From the NCBI GenBank assembly GCA_038025085.1, contig CM076141.1:24242501-24306500 (forward strand): a stretch of 64,000 nucleotides of DNA, given 5' to 3'. Of this stretch, positions 11,324-25,350 are shown one piece after another. The notes beneath the pieces were generated by a model. That model saw nothing but the letters and a program-made list of their open reading frames with translations. It searched no databases and was not told the origin of the DNA. Positions within the stretch are counted from its first letter, which is position 1; the number at the start of each line of letters is the position of its first letter. The DNA is from Tetragonia tetragonoides. Its lineage: Eukaryota; Streptophyta; Magnoliopsida; Caryophyllales; Aizoaceae. The position numbers and the translations under genes are program-made.

Positions 11324-14196
11324 CACCCTACTCGTATGAGCTTTTAAAACGGGTAAATGCATTCAAAAGCTTGAGTTGAAGCTTGTTTGTAACTGTAAAC
11401 ATCCTAGGTATATTTTCACACTCAAATGAATGCAAACAAAGTATTTGGATGCTTTCTCTTAATATACAACACAAAAGAACTCAAATCTCTTTCACCCTAC
11501 TCGTATGAGCTTTTAAAACGCGTAAATGCATTCAAAAGCATGAGATGAAGCTTGTTTGTAACTGTAAACATCCTAGGTGTAGTTTCACACTCAAATGATT
11601 GCAAACAAAGTATTTGGATGCTTTATCTTAATATACAACACAAAAGAACTCAAATCTCTTTCACTCTACTCGTATGAGCTTTTAAAACGCGTAAATGCAT
11701 TCAAAAGCTTGAGTTGAAGCTTGTTTGTAACTGTAAACATCCTAGGTGTAGTTTCACACTCAAATGAATGCAAACAACGTATTCGGATGCTTTCTCTTAA
11801 TATACAACACAAAAGAACTCAAATCTCTTTCACCCTACTCGTATGAGCTTTTAAAACGCGTAAATGCATTCAAAAGCTTGAGTTGAAACTTGTTTGTAAC
11901 TGTAAACATCCTAGGTATAATTTCACACTCAAATGAATGCAAACAAAGTATTTGGATGCTTTCTCCGAATATACAACACAAAAGAACTCAAATCTCTTTC
12001 ACCCTACTCGTATGAGCTTTTAAAACGCGTAAATGCATTCAAAAGCTTGAGTTGAAGCTTGTTTGTAACTGTAAACATCCTAGGTCTGGTTTCACACTCA
12101 AATGAATGCAAACAAAGTATTTGGATGCTTTATCTTAATATACAACACAAAAGAACTCAAATCTCTTTCACTCTACTCGTATGAGCTTTTAAAACGCGTA
12201 AATGCATTCAAAAGCTTGAGTTGAAGCTTGTTTGTAACTGTAAACATCCTAGGTATAATTTCACACTCAAATGAATGCAAACAAAGTATTTGGATGCTTT
12301 CTCTGAATATACAACACAAAAGAACTCAAATCTCTTTCACCCTACTCGTATGAGCTTTTAAAACGCGTAAATGCATTCAAAAGCTTGAGTTGAAGCTTGT
12401 TTGTAACTGTAAACATCCTAGGTCTGGTTTCACACTCAAATGAATGCAAACAAAGTATTTGGATGCTTTATCTTAATATACAATACAAAAGAACTCAAAT
12501 CTCTTTCACTCTACTCGTATGAGCTTTTAAAACGCGTAAATGCATTCAAAAGCTTGAGTTGAAGCTTGTTTGTAACTGTAAACATCCTAGGTATAATTTC
12601 ACACTCAAATGAATGCAAACAAAGTATTTGGATGCTTTCTCCTAATATACAACACAAAAGAACTCAAATCTCTTTCACCCTACTCGTATGAGCTTTTAAA
12701 ACGCGTAAATGCATTCAAAAGCTTGAGTTGAAGCTTGTTTGTAACTGTAAACATCCTCGGTTGTGTTTCACACTCAAATGATTGCAAACAAAGTATTTGT
12801 ATGATTTCTCTTAATATACAACACAAAAGAACTCAAATCGCTTTCACCCTACTCGTATGAGCTTTTAAAACGCGTAAATGCATTCAAAAGCTTGAGTTGA
12901 AGCTTGTTTGTAACAGTAAACAGCCTAGGTTTAGTTTCACACTCAAATGAATGCAAACAAAGTATTTGGATGCTTTCTCTTAATATACAACACAAAAGAA
13001 CTCAAATCTCTTTCACCCTACTCGTATGAGGTTTTAAAAGGCGTAAATGCATTCAAAAGCTTGAGTTGAAGCTTATTTGTAACTGTAAACATCCTAGGTG
13101 TAGTTTCACACTCAAATGATTGCAAACAAAGTATTTAGATGATTTCTGTTAATATACAACACAAAAGAACTCAAATCTCTTTCACCCTACTCGTATCAGC
13201 TTTTAAAACGCGTAAATGCATTCAAAAGCTTGAGTTGAAGCTTGTTTGTAACTGTAAACATCCTAGGTGTAGTTTCACACTCAAATGAATGCAAACAACG
13301 TATTTGGATGCTTTCTCTTAATATACAACACAAAAGAACTAAAATCTCTTTCACCCTACTCGTATGAGCTTTTGAAACGCGTAAATGCATTCAAAAGCTT
13401 GAGTTGAAGCTTGTTTGTAACTGTAAACATCCTAGGTATATTTTCACACTCAAATGAATGCAAACAAAGTATTTGGATGCTTTCTCTTAATATACAACAC
13501 AAAAGAACTCAAATCTCTTTCACCCTACTCGTATGAGCTTTTAAAACGCGTAAATGCATTCAAAAGCATGAGATGAAGCTTGTTTGTAACTGTAAACATC
13601 CTAGGTGTAGTTTCACACTCAAATGATTGCAAACAAAGTATTTAGATGATTTCTGTTAATATACAACACAAAAGAACTCAAATCTCTTTCACCCTACTCG
13701 TATGAGCTTTTAAAACGCGTAAATGCATTCAAAAGCTTGAGTTGAAGCTTGTTTGTAACTGTAAACATCCTAGGTCTGGTTTCACACTCAAATGAATGCA
13801 AACAACGTATTTGGATGCTTTCTCTTAATATACAACACAAAAGAACTCAAATCTCTTTCACCCTACTCGTATGAGCTTTTAAAACGCGTAAATACATTCA
13901 AAAGCTTGAGTTGAAGCTTGTTTGTAACTGTAAACATCCTAGGTATAATTTCACACTCAAATGAATGCAAACACAGTATTTGGATGCTTTCTCTTAATAT
14001 ACAACACAAAAGAACTCAAATCTCTTTCACCCTACTCGTATGAGCTTTTAAAACGCGTAAATGCATTCAAAAGCTTGAGTTGAAACTTGTTTGTAACTGT
14101 AAACATCCTAGGTATAATTTCACACTCAAATGAATGCAAACAAAGTATTTGGATGCTTTCTCTTAATATACAACACAAAAGAACTCAAATCTCTTT

Positions 14197-15548
14197 CACC
14201 CTACTCGTATCAGCTTTTAAAACGCGTAAATGCATTCAAAAGCTTTAGTTGAAGCTTGTTTGTAACTGTAAACATCCTAGGTGTAGTTTCACACTCAAAT
14301 GAATGCAAACAACGTATTTGGATGCTTTCTCTTAATATACAACACAAAAGAACTAAAATCTCTTTCACCCTACTCGTATGAGCTTTTAAAACGCGTAAAT
14401 GCATTCAAAAGCTTGAGTTGAAGCTTGTTTGTAACTGTAAACATCCTAGGTATATTTTCACACTCAAATGAATGCAAACAAAGTATTTGGATGCTTTCTC
14501 TTAATATACATCACAAAAGAACTCAAATCTCTTTCACCCTACTCGTATGAGCTTTTAAAACGCGTAAATGCATTCAAAAGCATGAGATGAAGCTTGTTTG
14601 TAACTGTAAACATCCTAGGTGTAGTTTCACACTCAAATGATTGCAAACAAAGTATTTGGATGCTTTATCTTAATATACAACACAAAAGAACTCAAATCTC
14701 TTTCACTCTACTCGTATGAGCTTTTAAAACGCGTAAATGCATTCAAAAGCTTGAGTTGAAGCTTGTTTGTAACTGTAAACATCCTAGGTGTAGTTTCACA
14801 CTCAAATGAATGCAAACAACGTATTTGGATGCTTTCTCTTAATATACAACACAAAAGAACTCAAATCTCTTTCACCCTACTCGTATGAGCTTTTAAAACG
14901 CGTAAATGCATTCAAAAGCTTGAGTTGAAACTTGTTTGTAACTGTAAACATCCTAGGTATAATTTCACACTCAAATGAATGCAAACAAAGTATTTGGATG
15001 CTTTCTCTGAATATACAACACAAAAGAACTCAAATCTATTTCACCCTACTCGTATGAGCTTTTAAAACGCGTAAATGCATTCAAAAGCATGAGATGAAAC
15101 TTGTTTGTAACTGTAAACATCCTAGGTGTAGTTTCACACTCAAATGATTGCAAACAAAGTATTTAGATGATTTCTGTTAATATACAACACAAAAGAACTC
15201 AAATCTCTTTCACCCTACTCGTATGAGCTTTTAAAACGCGTAAATGCATTCAAAAGCTTGAGTTGAAGCTACTTTGTAACTGTAAACATCCTAGGTCTGG
15301 TTTCACACTCAAATGAATGCAAACAAAGTATTTGGATGCTTTATCTTAATATACAACACAAAAGAACTCAAATCTCTTTCACTCTACTCGTATGAGCTTT
15401 TAAAACGCGTAAATGCATTCAAAAGCTTGAGTTGAAGCTTGTTTGTAACTGTAAACATCCTAGGTATAATTTCACACTCAAATGAATGCAAACAACGTAT
15501 TTGGATGCTTTCTCTTAATATACAACACAAAAGAACTCAAATCTCTTT
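14197..15548 (+). repeat. Complete 8-mer HOR, copy 2
   Basis: The a-to-h order is the same as at 9803-11154, at an offset of 4394 bp within the 26-mer duplication. It carries a private 'atacatcacaaaag' near 14508 in its b unit, where other copies read 'atacaacacaaaag'. Its h unit has the ordinary 'aaatgcattc'. The following unit at 15549 again starts 'cacact' with 'atcag'. Confidence 0.85.
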
Positions 15549-15886
15549 CACACTACTCGTATCAGCTTTTAAAACGCGTAAATGCATTCAAAAGCTTTAG
15601 TTGAAGCTTGTTTGTAACTGTAAACATCCTAGGTGTAGTTTCACACTCAAATGAATGCAAACAACGTATTTGGATGCTTTCTCTTAATATACAACACAAA
15701 AGAACTAAAATCTCTTTCACCCTACTCGTATGAGCTTTTAAAACGCGTAAATGCATTCAAAAGCTTGAGTTGAAGCTTGTTTGTAACTGTAAACATCCTA
15801 GGTATATTTTCACACTCAAATGAATGCAAACAAAGTATTTGGATGCTTTCTCTTAATATACAACACAAAAGAACTCAAATCTCTTT

Positions 15887-16055
15887 CACCCTACTCGTAT
15901 GAGCTTTTAAAACGCGTAAATGCATTCAAAAGCATGAGATGAAGCTTGTTTGTAACTGTAAACATCCTAGGTGTAGTTTCACACTCAAATGATTGCAAAC
16001 AAAGTATTTGGATGCTTTCTCTTAATATACAACACAAAAGAACTCAAATCTCTTT
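15887..16055 (+). repeat. Hybrid c-type monomer with 'ctctta' tail
   Basis: This unit has the c-type front ('catgagatgaag', 'gtag', 'gattgc') but the tail 'gctttctctta' and a following 'caccct', where c normally has 'ttatctta' and is followed by 'cactct'. A normal c unit follows immediately at 16056. The simplest reading is an unequal exchange inside a monomer between a c unit and the tail of a b unit, giving an extra c. It marks the end of the 26-mer match. Confidence 0.75.
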
Positions 16056-17238
16056 CACCCTACTCGTATGAGCTTTTAAAACGCGTAAATGCATTCAAAA
16101 GCATGAGATGAAGCTTGTTTGTAACTGTAAACATCCTAGGTGTAGTTTCACACTCAAATGATTGCAAACAAAGTATTTGGATGCTTTATCTTAATATACA
16201 ACACAAAAGAACTCAAATCTCTTTCACTCTACTCGTATGAGCTTTTAAAACGCGTAAATGCATTCAAAAGCTTGAGTTGAAGCTTGTTTGTAACTGTAAA
16301 CATCCTAGGTGTAGTTTCACACTCAAATGAATGCAAACAACGTATTTGGATGCTTTCTCTTAATATACAACACAAAAGAACTCAAATCTCTTTCACCCTA
16401 CTCGTATGAGCTTTTAAAACGCGTAAATGCATTCAAAAGCATGAGATGAAACTTGTTTGTAACTGTAAACATCCTAGGTGTAGTTTCACACTCAAATGAT
16501 TGCAAACAAAGTATTTAGATGATTTCTGTTAATATACAACACAAAAGAACTCAAATCTCTTTCACCCTACTCGTATGAGCTTTTAAAACGCGTAAATGCA
16601 TTCAAAAGCTTGAGTTGAAGCTTGTTTGTAACTGTAAACATCCTAGGTATATTTTCACACTCAAATGAATGCAAACAAAGTATTTGGATGCTTTCTCTTA
16701 ATATACAACACAAAAGAACTCAAATCTCTTTCACCCTACTCGTATGAGCTTTTAAAACGCGTAAATGCATTCAAAAGCATGAGATGAAGCTTGTTTGTAA
16801 CTGTAAACATCCTAGGTGTAGTTTCACACTCAAATGATTGCAAACAAAGTATTTGGATGCTTTATCTTAATATACAACACAAAAGAACTCAAATCTCTTT
16901 CACTCTACTCGTATGAGCTTTTAAAACGCGTAAATGCATTCAAAAGCTTGAGTTGAAGCTTGTTTGTAACTGTAAACATCCTAGGTGTAGTTTCACACTC
17001 AAATGAATGCAAACAACGTATTTGGATGCTTTCTCTTAATATACAACACAAAAGAACTCAAATCTCTTTCACCCTACTCGTATGAGCTTTTAAAACGCGT
17101 AAATGCATTCAAAAGCTTGAGTTGAAACTTGTTTGTAACTGTAAACATCCTAGGTATAATTTCACACTCAAATGAATGCAAACAAAGTATTTGGATGCTT
17201 TCTCTGAATATACAACACAAAAGAACTCAAATCTATTT

Positions 17239-20200
17239 CACCCTACTCGTATGAGCTTTTAAAACGCGTAAATGCATTCAAAAGCTTTAGTTGAAGCTTG
17301 TTTGTAACTGTAAACATCCTAGGTGTAGTTTCACACTCAAATGAATGCAAACAACGTATTTGGATGCTTTCTCTTAATATACAACACAAAAGAACTAAAA
17401 TCTCTTTCACCCTACTCGTATGAGCTTTTAAAACGCGTAAATGCATTCAAAAGCTTGAGTTGAAGCTTGTTTGTAACTGTAAACATCCTAGGTATATTTT
17501 CACACTCAAATGAATGCAAACAAAGTATTTGGATGCTTTCTCTTAATATACAACACAAAAGAACTCAAATCTCTTTCACCCTACTCGTATGAGCTTTTAA
17601 AACGCGTAAATGCATTCAAAAGCTTGAGTTGAAGCTACTTTGTAACTGTAAACATCCTAGGTCTGGTTTCACACTCAAATGAATGCAAACAAAGTATTTG
17701 GATGCTTTATCTTAATATACAACACAAAAGAACTCAAATCTCTTTCACTCTACTCGTATGAGCTTTTAAAACGCGTAAACGCATTCAAAAGCTTGAGTTG
17801 AAGCTTGTTTGTAACTGTAAACATCCTAGGTATAATTTCACACTCAAATGAATGCAAACAACGTATTTGGATGCTTTCTCTTAATATACAACACAAAAGA
17901 ACTCAAATCTCTTTCACACTACTCGTATCAGCTTTTAAAACGCGTAAATGCATTCAAAAGCTTTAGTTGAAGCTTGTTTGTAACTGTAAACATCCTAGGT
18001 GTAGTTTCACACTCAAATGAATGCAAACAACGTATTTGGATGCTTTCTCTTAATATACAACACAAAAGAACTAAAATCTCTTTCACCCTACTCGTATGAG
18101 CTTTTAAAACGGGTAAATGCATTCAAAAGCTTGAGTTGAAGCTTGTTTGTAACTGTAAACATCCTAGGTATATTTTCACACTCAAATGAATGCAAACAAA
18201 GTATTTGGATGCTTTCTCTTAATATACAACACAAAAGAACTCAAATCTCTTTCACCCTACTCGTATGAGCTTTTAAAACGCGTAAATGCATTCAAAAGCA
18301 TGAGATGAAGCTTGTTTGTAACTGTAAACATCCTAGGTGTAGTTTCACACTCAAATGATTGCAAACAAAGTATTTGGATGCTTTATCTTAATATACAACA
18401 CAAAAGAACTCAAATCTCTTTCACTCTACTCGTATGAGCTTTTAAAACGCGTAAATGCATTCAAAAGCTTGAGTTGAAGCTTGTTTGTAACTGTAAACAT
18501 CCTAGGTGTAGTTTCACACTCAAATGAATGCAAACAACGTATTTGGATGCTTTCTCTTAATATACAACACAAAAGAACTCAAATCTCTTTCACCCTACTC
18601 GTATGAGCTTTTAAAACGCGTAAATGCATTCAAAAGCATGAGATGAAACTTGTTTGTAACTGTAAACATCCTAGGTGTAGTTTCACACTCAAATGATTGC
18701 AAACAAAGTATTTAGATGATTTCTGTTAATATACAACACAAAAGAACTCAAATCTCTTTCACCCTACTCGTATGAGCTTTTAAAACGCGTAAATGCATTC
18801 AAAAGCTTGAGTTGAAGCTACTTTGTAACTGTAAACATCCTAGGTCTGGTTTCACACTCAAATGAATGCAAACAAAGTATTTGGATGCTTTATCTTAATA
18901 TACAACACAAAAGAACTCAAATCTCTTTCACTCTACTCGTATGAGCTTTTAAAACGCGTAAATGCATTCAAAAGCTTGAGTTGAAGCTTGTTTGTAACTG
19001 TAAACATCCTAGGTATAATTTCACACTCAAATGAATGCAAACAACGTATTTGGATGCTTTCTCTTAATATACAACACAAAAGAACTCAAATCTCTTTCAC
19101 ACTACTCGTATCAGCTTTTAAAACGCGTAAATGCATTCAAAAGCTTTAGTTGAAGCTTGTTTGTAACTGTAAACATCCTAGGTGTAGTTTCACACTCAAA
19201 TGAATGCAAACAACGTATTTGGATGCTTTCTCTTAATATACAACACAAAAGAACTAAAATCTCTTTCACCCTACTCGTATGAGCTTTTAAAACGCGTAAA
19301 TGCATTCAAAAGCTTGAGTTGAAGCTTGTTTGTAACTGTAAACATCCTAGGTATATTTTCACACTCAAATGAATGCAAACAAAGTATTTGGATGCTTTCT
19401 CTTAATATACAACACAAAAGAACTCAAATCTCTTTCACCCTACTCGTATGAGCTTTTAAAACGCGTAAATGCATTCAAAAGCATGAGATGAAGCTTGTTT
19501 GTAACTGTAAACATCCTAGGTGTAGTTTCACACTCAAATGATTGCAAACAAAGTATTTGGATGCTTTATCTTAATATACAACACAAAAGAACTCAAATCT
19601 CTTTCACTCTACTCGTATGAGCTTTTAAAACGCGTAAATGCATTCAAAAGCTTGAGTTGAAGCTTGTTTGTAACTGTAAACATCCTAGGTGTAGTTTCAC
19701 ACTCAAATGAATGCAAACAACGTATTTGGATGCTTTCTCTTAATATACAACACAAAAGAACTCAAATCTCTTTCACCCTACTCGTATGAGCTTTTAAAAC
19801 GCGTAAATGCATTCAAAAGCTTGAGTTGAAACTTGTTTGTAACTGTAAACATCCTAGGTATAATTTCACACTCAAATGAATGCAAACAAAGTATTTGGAT
19901 GCTTTCTCTGAATATACAACACAAAAGAACTCAAATCTATTTCACCCTACTCGTATGAGCTTTTAAAACGCGTAAATGCATTCAAAAGCTTTAGTTGAAG
20001 CTTGTTTGTAACTGTAAACATCCTAGGTGTAGTTTCACACTCAAATGAATGCAAACAACGTATTTGGATGCTTTCTCTTAATATACAACACAAAAGAACT
20101 AAAATCTCTTTCACCCTACTCGTATGAGCTTTTAAAACGCGTAAATGCATTCAAAAGCTTGAGTTGAAGCTTGTTTGTAACTGTAAACATCCTAGGTATA

Positions 20201-21294
20201 TTTTCACACTCAAATGATTGCAAACAACGTATTTGGATGCTTTCTCTTAATATACAACACAAAAGAACTCAAATCTCTTTCACCCTACTCGTATGAGCTT
20301 TTAAAACGCGTAAATGCATTCAAAAGCATGAGATGAAACTTGTTTGTAACTGTAAACATCCTAGGTGTAGTTTCACACTCAAATGATTGCAAACAAAGTA
20401 TTTAGATGATTTCTGTTAATATACAACACAAAAGAACTCAAATCTCTTTCACCCTACTCGTATGAGCTTTTAAAACGCGTAAATGCATTCAAAAGCTTGA
20501 GTTGAAGCTACTTTGTAACTGTAAACATCCTAGGTCTGGTTTCACACTCAAATGAATGCAAACAAAGTATTTGGATGCTTTATCTTAATATACAACACAA
20601 AAGAACTCAAATCTCTTTCACTCTACTCGTATGAGCTTTTAAAACGCGTAAATGCATTCAAAAGCTTGAGTTGAAGCTTGTTTGTAACTGTAAACATCCT
20701 AGGTATAATTTCACACTCAAATGAATGCAAACAACGTATTTGGATGCTTTCTCTTAATATACAACACAAAAGAACTCAAATCTCTTTCACACTACTCGTA
20801 TCAGCTTTTAAAACGCGTAAATGCATTCAAAAGCTTTAGTTGAAGCTTGTTTGTAACTGTAAACATCCTAGGTGTAGTTTCACACTCAAATGAATGCAAA
20901 CAACGTATTTGGATGCTTTCTCTTAATATACAACACAAAAGAACTAAAATCTCTTTCACCCTACTCGTATGAGCTTTTAAAACGCGTAAATGCATTCAAA
21001 AGCTTGAGTTGAAGCTTGTTTGTAACTGTAAACATCCTAGGTATATTTTCACACTCAAATGAATGCAAACAAAGTATTTGGATGCTTTCTCTTAATATAC
21101 AACACAAAAGAACTCAAATCTCTTTCACCCTACTCGTATGAGCTTTTAAAACGCGTAAATGCATTCAAAAGCATGAGATGAAGCTTGTTTGTAACTGTAA
21201 ACATCCTAGGTGTAGTTTCACACTCAAATGATTGCAAACAAAGTATTTGGATGCTTTATCTTAATATACAACACAAAAGAACTCAAATCTCTTT
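17239..21294 (+). repeat. Irregular 4-, 5-, 7- and 10-mer derivatives of the 8-mer HOR
   Basis: Starting from each a-type unit the order is: 17239 a b g h; 17915 a b c d f g h (7-mer, e missing); 19098 a b c d e (5-mer, f-g-h missing); 19943 a b f g h (5-mer, c-d-e missing); 20788 a b c d and on into the next block. The units at 17239 and 19943 read 'atgag' instead of 'atcag' and follow an e unit ending 'ctattt', so they look like e/a junction products. The b unit at 20112 has 'gattgcaaacaacg', a hybrid of b and c or d markers. Confidence 0.8.
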
Positions 21295-21632
21295 CACTCT
21301 ACTCGTATGAGCTTTTAAAACGCGTAAATGCATTCAAAAGCTTGAGTTGAAGCTTGTTTGTAACTGTAAACATCCTAGGTGTAGTTTCACACTCAAATGA
21401 ATGCAAACAACGTATTTGGATGCTTTCTCTTAATATACAACACAAAAGAACTCAAATCTCTTTCACCCTACTCGTATGAGCTTTTAAAACGCGTAAATGC
21501 ATTCAAAAGCTTGAGTTGAAACTTGTTTGTAACTGTAAACATCCTAGGTATAATTTCACACTCAAATGAATGCAAACAAAGTATTTGGATGCTTTCTCTG
21601 AATATACAACACAAAAGAACTCAAATCTCTTT

Positions 21633-22308
21633 CACCCTACTCGTATGAGCTTTTAAAACGCGTAAATGCATTCAAAAGCATGAGATGAAACTTGTTTGTA
21701 ACTGTAAACATCCTAGGTGTAGTTTCACACTCAAATGATTGCAAACAAAGTATTTAGATGATTTCTGTTAATATACAACACAAAAGAACTCAAATCTCTT
21801 TCACCCTACTCGTATGAGCTTTTAAAACGCGTAAATGCATTCAAAAGCTTGAGTTGAAGCTACTTTGTAACTGTAAACATCCTAGGTCTGGTTTCACACT
21901 CAAATGAATGCAAACAAAGTATTTGGATGATTTCTGTTAATATACTACACAAAAGAACTCAAATCTCTTTCACCCTACTCGTATGAGCTTTTAAAACGCG
22001 TAAATGCATTCAAAAGCATGAGATGAAACTTGTTTGTAACTGTAAACATCCTAGGTGTAGTTTCACACTCAAATGATTGCAAACAAAGTATTTAGATGAT
22101 TTCTGTTAATATACAACACAAAAGAACTCAAATCTCTTTCACCCTACTCGTATGAGCTTTTAAAACGCGTAAATGCATTCAAAAGCTTGAGTTGAAGCTA
22201 CTTTGTAACTGTAAACATCCTAGGTCTGGTTTCACACTCAAATGAATGCAAACAAAGTATTTGGATGATTTCTGTTAATATACTACACAAAAGAACTCAA
22301 ATCTCTTT
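21633..22308 (+). repeat. Dimer duplication (f-g)x2, 338-bp unit
   Basis: Units at 21633 and 21802 (f, then g with the 'gatttctgttaatatactac' tail) are repeated directly at 21971 and 22140. The 338-bp dimer is the smallest HOR duplication in the window. It recurs at 24506-25181 because it lies inside the 17-mer duplication. The shared 'tactac' tail suggests that the exchange point was in the f and g tails, with the f tail converting the g tail. Confidence 0.85.
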
Positions 22309-22477
22309 CACCCTACTCGTATGAGCTTTTAAAACGCGTAAATGCATTCAAAAGCTTGAGTTGAAACTTGTTTGTAACTGTAAACATCCTAGGTATAATT
22401 TCACACTCAAATGAATGCAAACAAAGTATTTGGATGCTTTCTCTTAATATACAACACAAAAGAACTCAAATCTCTTT

Positions 22478-23829
22478 CACCCTACTCGTATCAGCTTTTA
22501 AAACGCGTAAATGCATTCAAAAGCTTTAGTTGAAGCTTGTTTGTAACTGTAAACATCCTAGGTGTAGTTTCACACTCAAATGAATGCAAACAACGTATTT
22601 GGATGCTTTCTCTTAATATACAACACAAAAGAACTAAAATCTCTTTCACCCTACTCGTATGAGCTTTTAAAACGCGTAAATGCATTCAAAAGCTTGAGTT
22701 GAAGCTTGTTTGTAACTGTAAACATCCTAGGTATATTTTCACACTCAAATGAATGCAAACAAAGTATTTGGATGCTTTCTCTTAATATACAACACAAAAG
22801 AACTCAAATCTCTTTCACCCTACTCGTATGAGCTTTTAAAACGCGTAAATGCATTCAAAAGCATGAGATGAAGCTTGTTTGTAACTGTAAACATCCTAGG
22901 TGTAGTTTCACACTCAAATGATTGCAAACAAAGTATTTGGATGCTTTATCTTAATATACAACACAAAAGAACTCAAATCTCTTTCACTCTACTCGTATGA
23001 GCTTTTAAAACGCGTAAATGCATTCAAAAGCTTGAGTTGAAGCTTGTTTGTAACTGTAAACATCCTAGGTGTAGTTTCACACTCAAATGAATGCAAACAA
23101 CGTATTTGGATGCTTTCTCTTAATATACAACACAAAAGAACTCAAATCTCTTTCACCCTACTCGTATGAGCTTTTAAAACGCGTAAATGCATTCAAAAGC
23201 TTGAGTTGAAACTTGTTTGTAACTGTAAACATCCTAGGTATAATTTCACACTCAAATGAATGCAAACAAAGTATTTGGATGCTTTCTCTGAATATACAAC
23301 ACAAAAGAACTCAAATCTATTTCACCCTACTCGTATGAGCTTTTAAAACGCGTAAATGCATTCAAAAGCATGAGATGAAACTTGTTTGTAACTGTAAACA
23401 TCCTAGGTGTAGTTTCACACTCAAATGATTGCAAACAAAGTATTTAGATGATTTCTGTTAATATACAACACAAAAGAACTCAAATCTCTTTCACCCTACT
23501 CGTATGAGCTTTTAAAACGCGTAAATGCATTCAAAAGCTTGAGTTGAAGCTACTTTGTAACTGTAAACATCCTAGGTCTGGTTTCACACTCAAATGAATG
23601 CAAACAAAGTATTTGGATGCTTTATCTTAATATACAACACAAAAGAACTCAAATCTCTTTCACTCTACTCGTATGAGCTTTTAAAACGCGTAAACGCATT
23701 CAAAAGCTTGAGTTGAAGCTTGTTTGTAACTGTAAACATCCTAGGTATAATTTCACACTCAAATGAATGCAAACAACGTATTTGGATGCTTTCTCTTAAT
23801 ATACAACACAAAAGAACTCAAATCTCTTT
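22478..23829 (+). repeat. Complete 8-mer HOR, copy 3
   Basis: The a-to-h order lies inside the first 17-mer copy. The a unit starts 'caccct' rather than 'cacact', the e unit ends 'ctattt', and the h unit has 'aaacgcattc', as in copy 1. It is followed at 23830 by another a unit starting 'cacact' and a GGGT b unit at 23999. Confidence 0.85.
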
Positions 23830-25350
23830 CACACTACTCGTATCAGCTTTTAAAACGCGTAAATGCATTCAAAAGCTTTAGTTGAAGCTTGTTTGTAACT
23901 GTAAACATCCTAGGTGTAGTTTCACACTCAAATGAATGCAAACAACGTATTTGGATGCTTTCTCTTAATATACAACACAAAAGAACTAAAATCTCTTTCA
24001 CCCTACTCGTATGAGCTTTTAAAACGGGTAAATGCATTCAAAAGCTTGAGTTGAAGCTTGTTTGTAACTGTAAACATCCTAGGTATATTTTCACACTCAA
24101 ATGAATGCAAACAAAGTATTTGGATGCTTTCTCTTAATATACAACACAAAAGAACTCAAATCTCTTTCACTCTACTCGTATGAGCTTTTAAAACGCGTAA
24201 ATGCATTCAAAAGCTTGAGTTGAAGCTTGTTTGTAACTGTAAACATCCTAGGTGTAGTTTCACACTCAAATGAATGCAAACAACGTATTTGGATGCTTTC
24301 TCTTAATATACAACACAAAAGAACTCAAATCTCTTTCACCCTACTCGTATGAGCTTTTAAAATGCGTAAATGCATTCAAAAGCTTGAGTTGAAACTTGTT
24401 TGTAACTGTAAACATCCTAGGTATAATTTCACACTCAAATGAATGCAAACAAAGTATTTGGATGCTTTCTCTGAATATACAACACAAAAGAACTCAAATC
24501 TCTTTCACCCTACTCGTATGAGCTTTTAAAACGCGTAAATGCATTCAAAAGCATGAGATGAAACTTGTTTGTAACTGTAAACATCCTAGGTGTAGTTTCA
24601 CACTCAAATGATTGCAAACAAAGTATTTAGATGATTTCTGTTAATATACAACACAAAAGAACTCAAATCTCTTTCACCCTACTCGTATGAGCTTTTAAAA
24701 CGCGTAAATGCATTCAAAAGCTTGAGTTGAAGCTACTTTGTAACTGTAAACATCCTAGGTCTGGTTTCACACTCAAATGAATGCAAACAAAGTATTTGGA
24801 TGATTTCTGTTAATATACTACACAAAAGAACTCAAATCTCTTTCACCCTACTCGTATGAGCTTTTAAAACGCGTAAATGCATTCAAAAGCATGAGATGAA
24901 ACTTGTTTGTAACTGTAAACATCCTAGGTGTAGTTTCACACTCAAATGATTGCAAACAAAGTATTTAGATGATTTCTGTTAATATACAACACAAAAGAAC
25001 TCAAATCTCTTTCACCCTACTCGTATGAGCTTTTAAAACGCGTAAATGCATTCAAAAGCTTGAGTTGAAGCTACTTTGTAACTGTAAACATCCTAGGTCT
25101 GGTTTCACACTCAAATGAATGCAAACAAAGTATTTGGATGATTTCTGTTAATATACTACACAAAAGAACTCAAATCTCTTTCACCCTACTCGTATGAGCT
25201 TTTAAAACGCGTAAATGCATTCAAAAGCTTGAGTTGAAACTTGTTTGTAACTGTAAACATCCTAGGTATAATTTCACACTCAAATGAATGCAAACAAAGT
25301 ATTTGGATGCTTTCTCTTAATATACAACACAAAAGAACTCAAATCTCTTT

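Larger units (their letters stand above)
8451..15886 (+). repeat. 26-mer tandem duplication (4394 bp, about 1.7 copies)
   Basis: Units 8451-12844 recur from 12845 to about 15886 at an offset of 4394 bp. The strongest marker is a unit with 'tatgaggttttaaaaggcg' and 'gaagcttatttg' at 8620 and again at 13014. Others are 'gagcttttgaaacgcg' (8958 and 13352), 'tacattc' with 'cacagta' (9465 and 13859), and 'gaagctactttg' (10817 and 15211). The copies differ: 'aaacgcattc' and GGGT at 10986-11360 are absent from copy 2, and 'gtgtttgg' near 8568 reads 'gtatttgg' in copy 2. Copy 2 stops at a hybrid unit at 15887. Confidence 0.88.

Noticed and set aside
11324..11380. Possible CENP-B box around the GGGT variant ('aaaacgggtaaa')
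   Set aside because: The essential pattern TTCG-4-A-2-CGGG is not met: CGGG occurs in four type-b units, but no TTCG lies at the right spacing. Units with 'attcg' lack CGGG.
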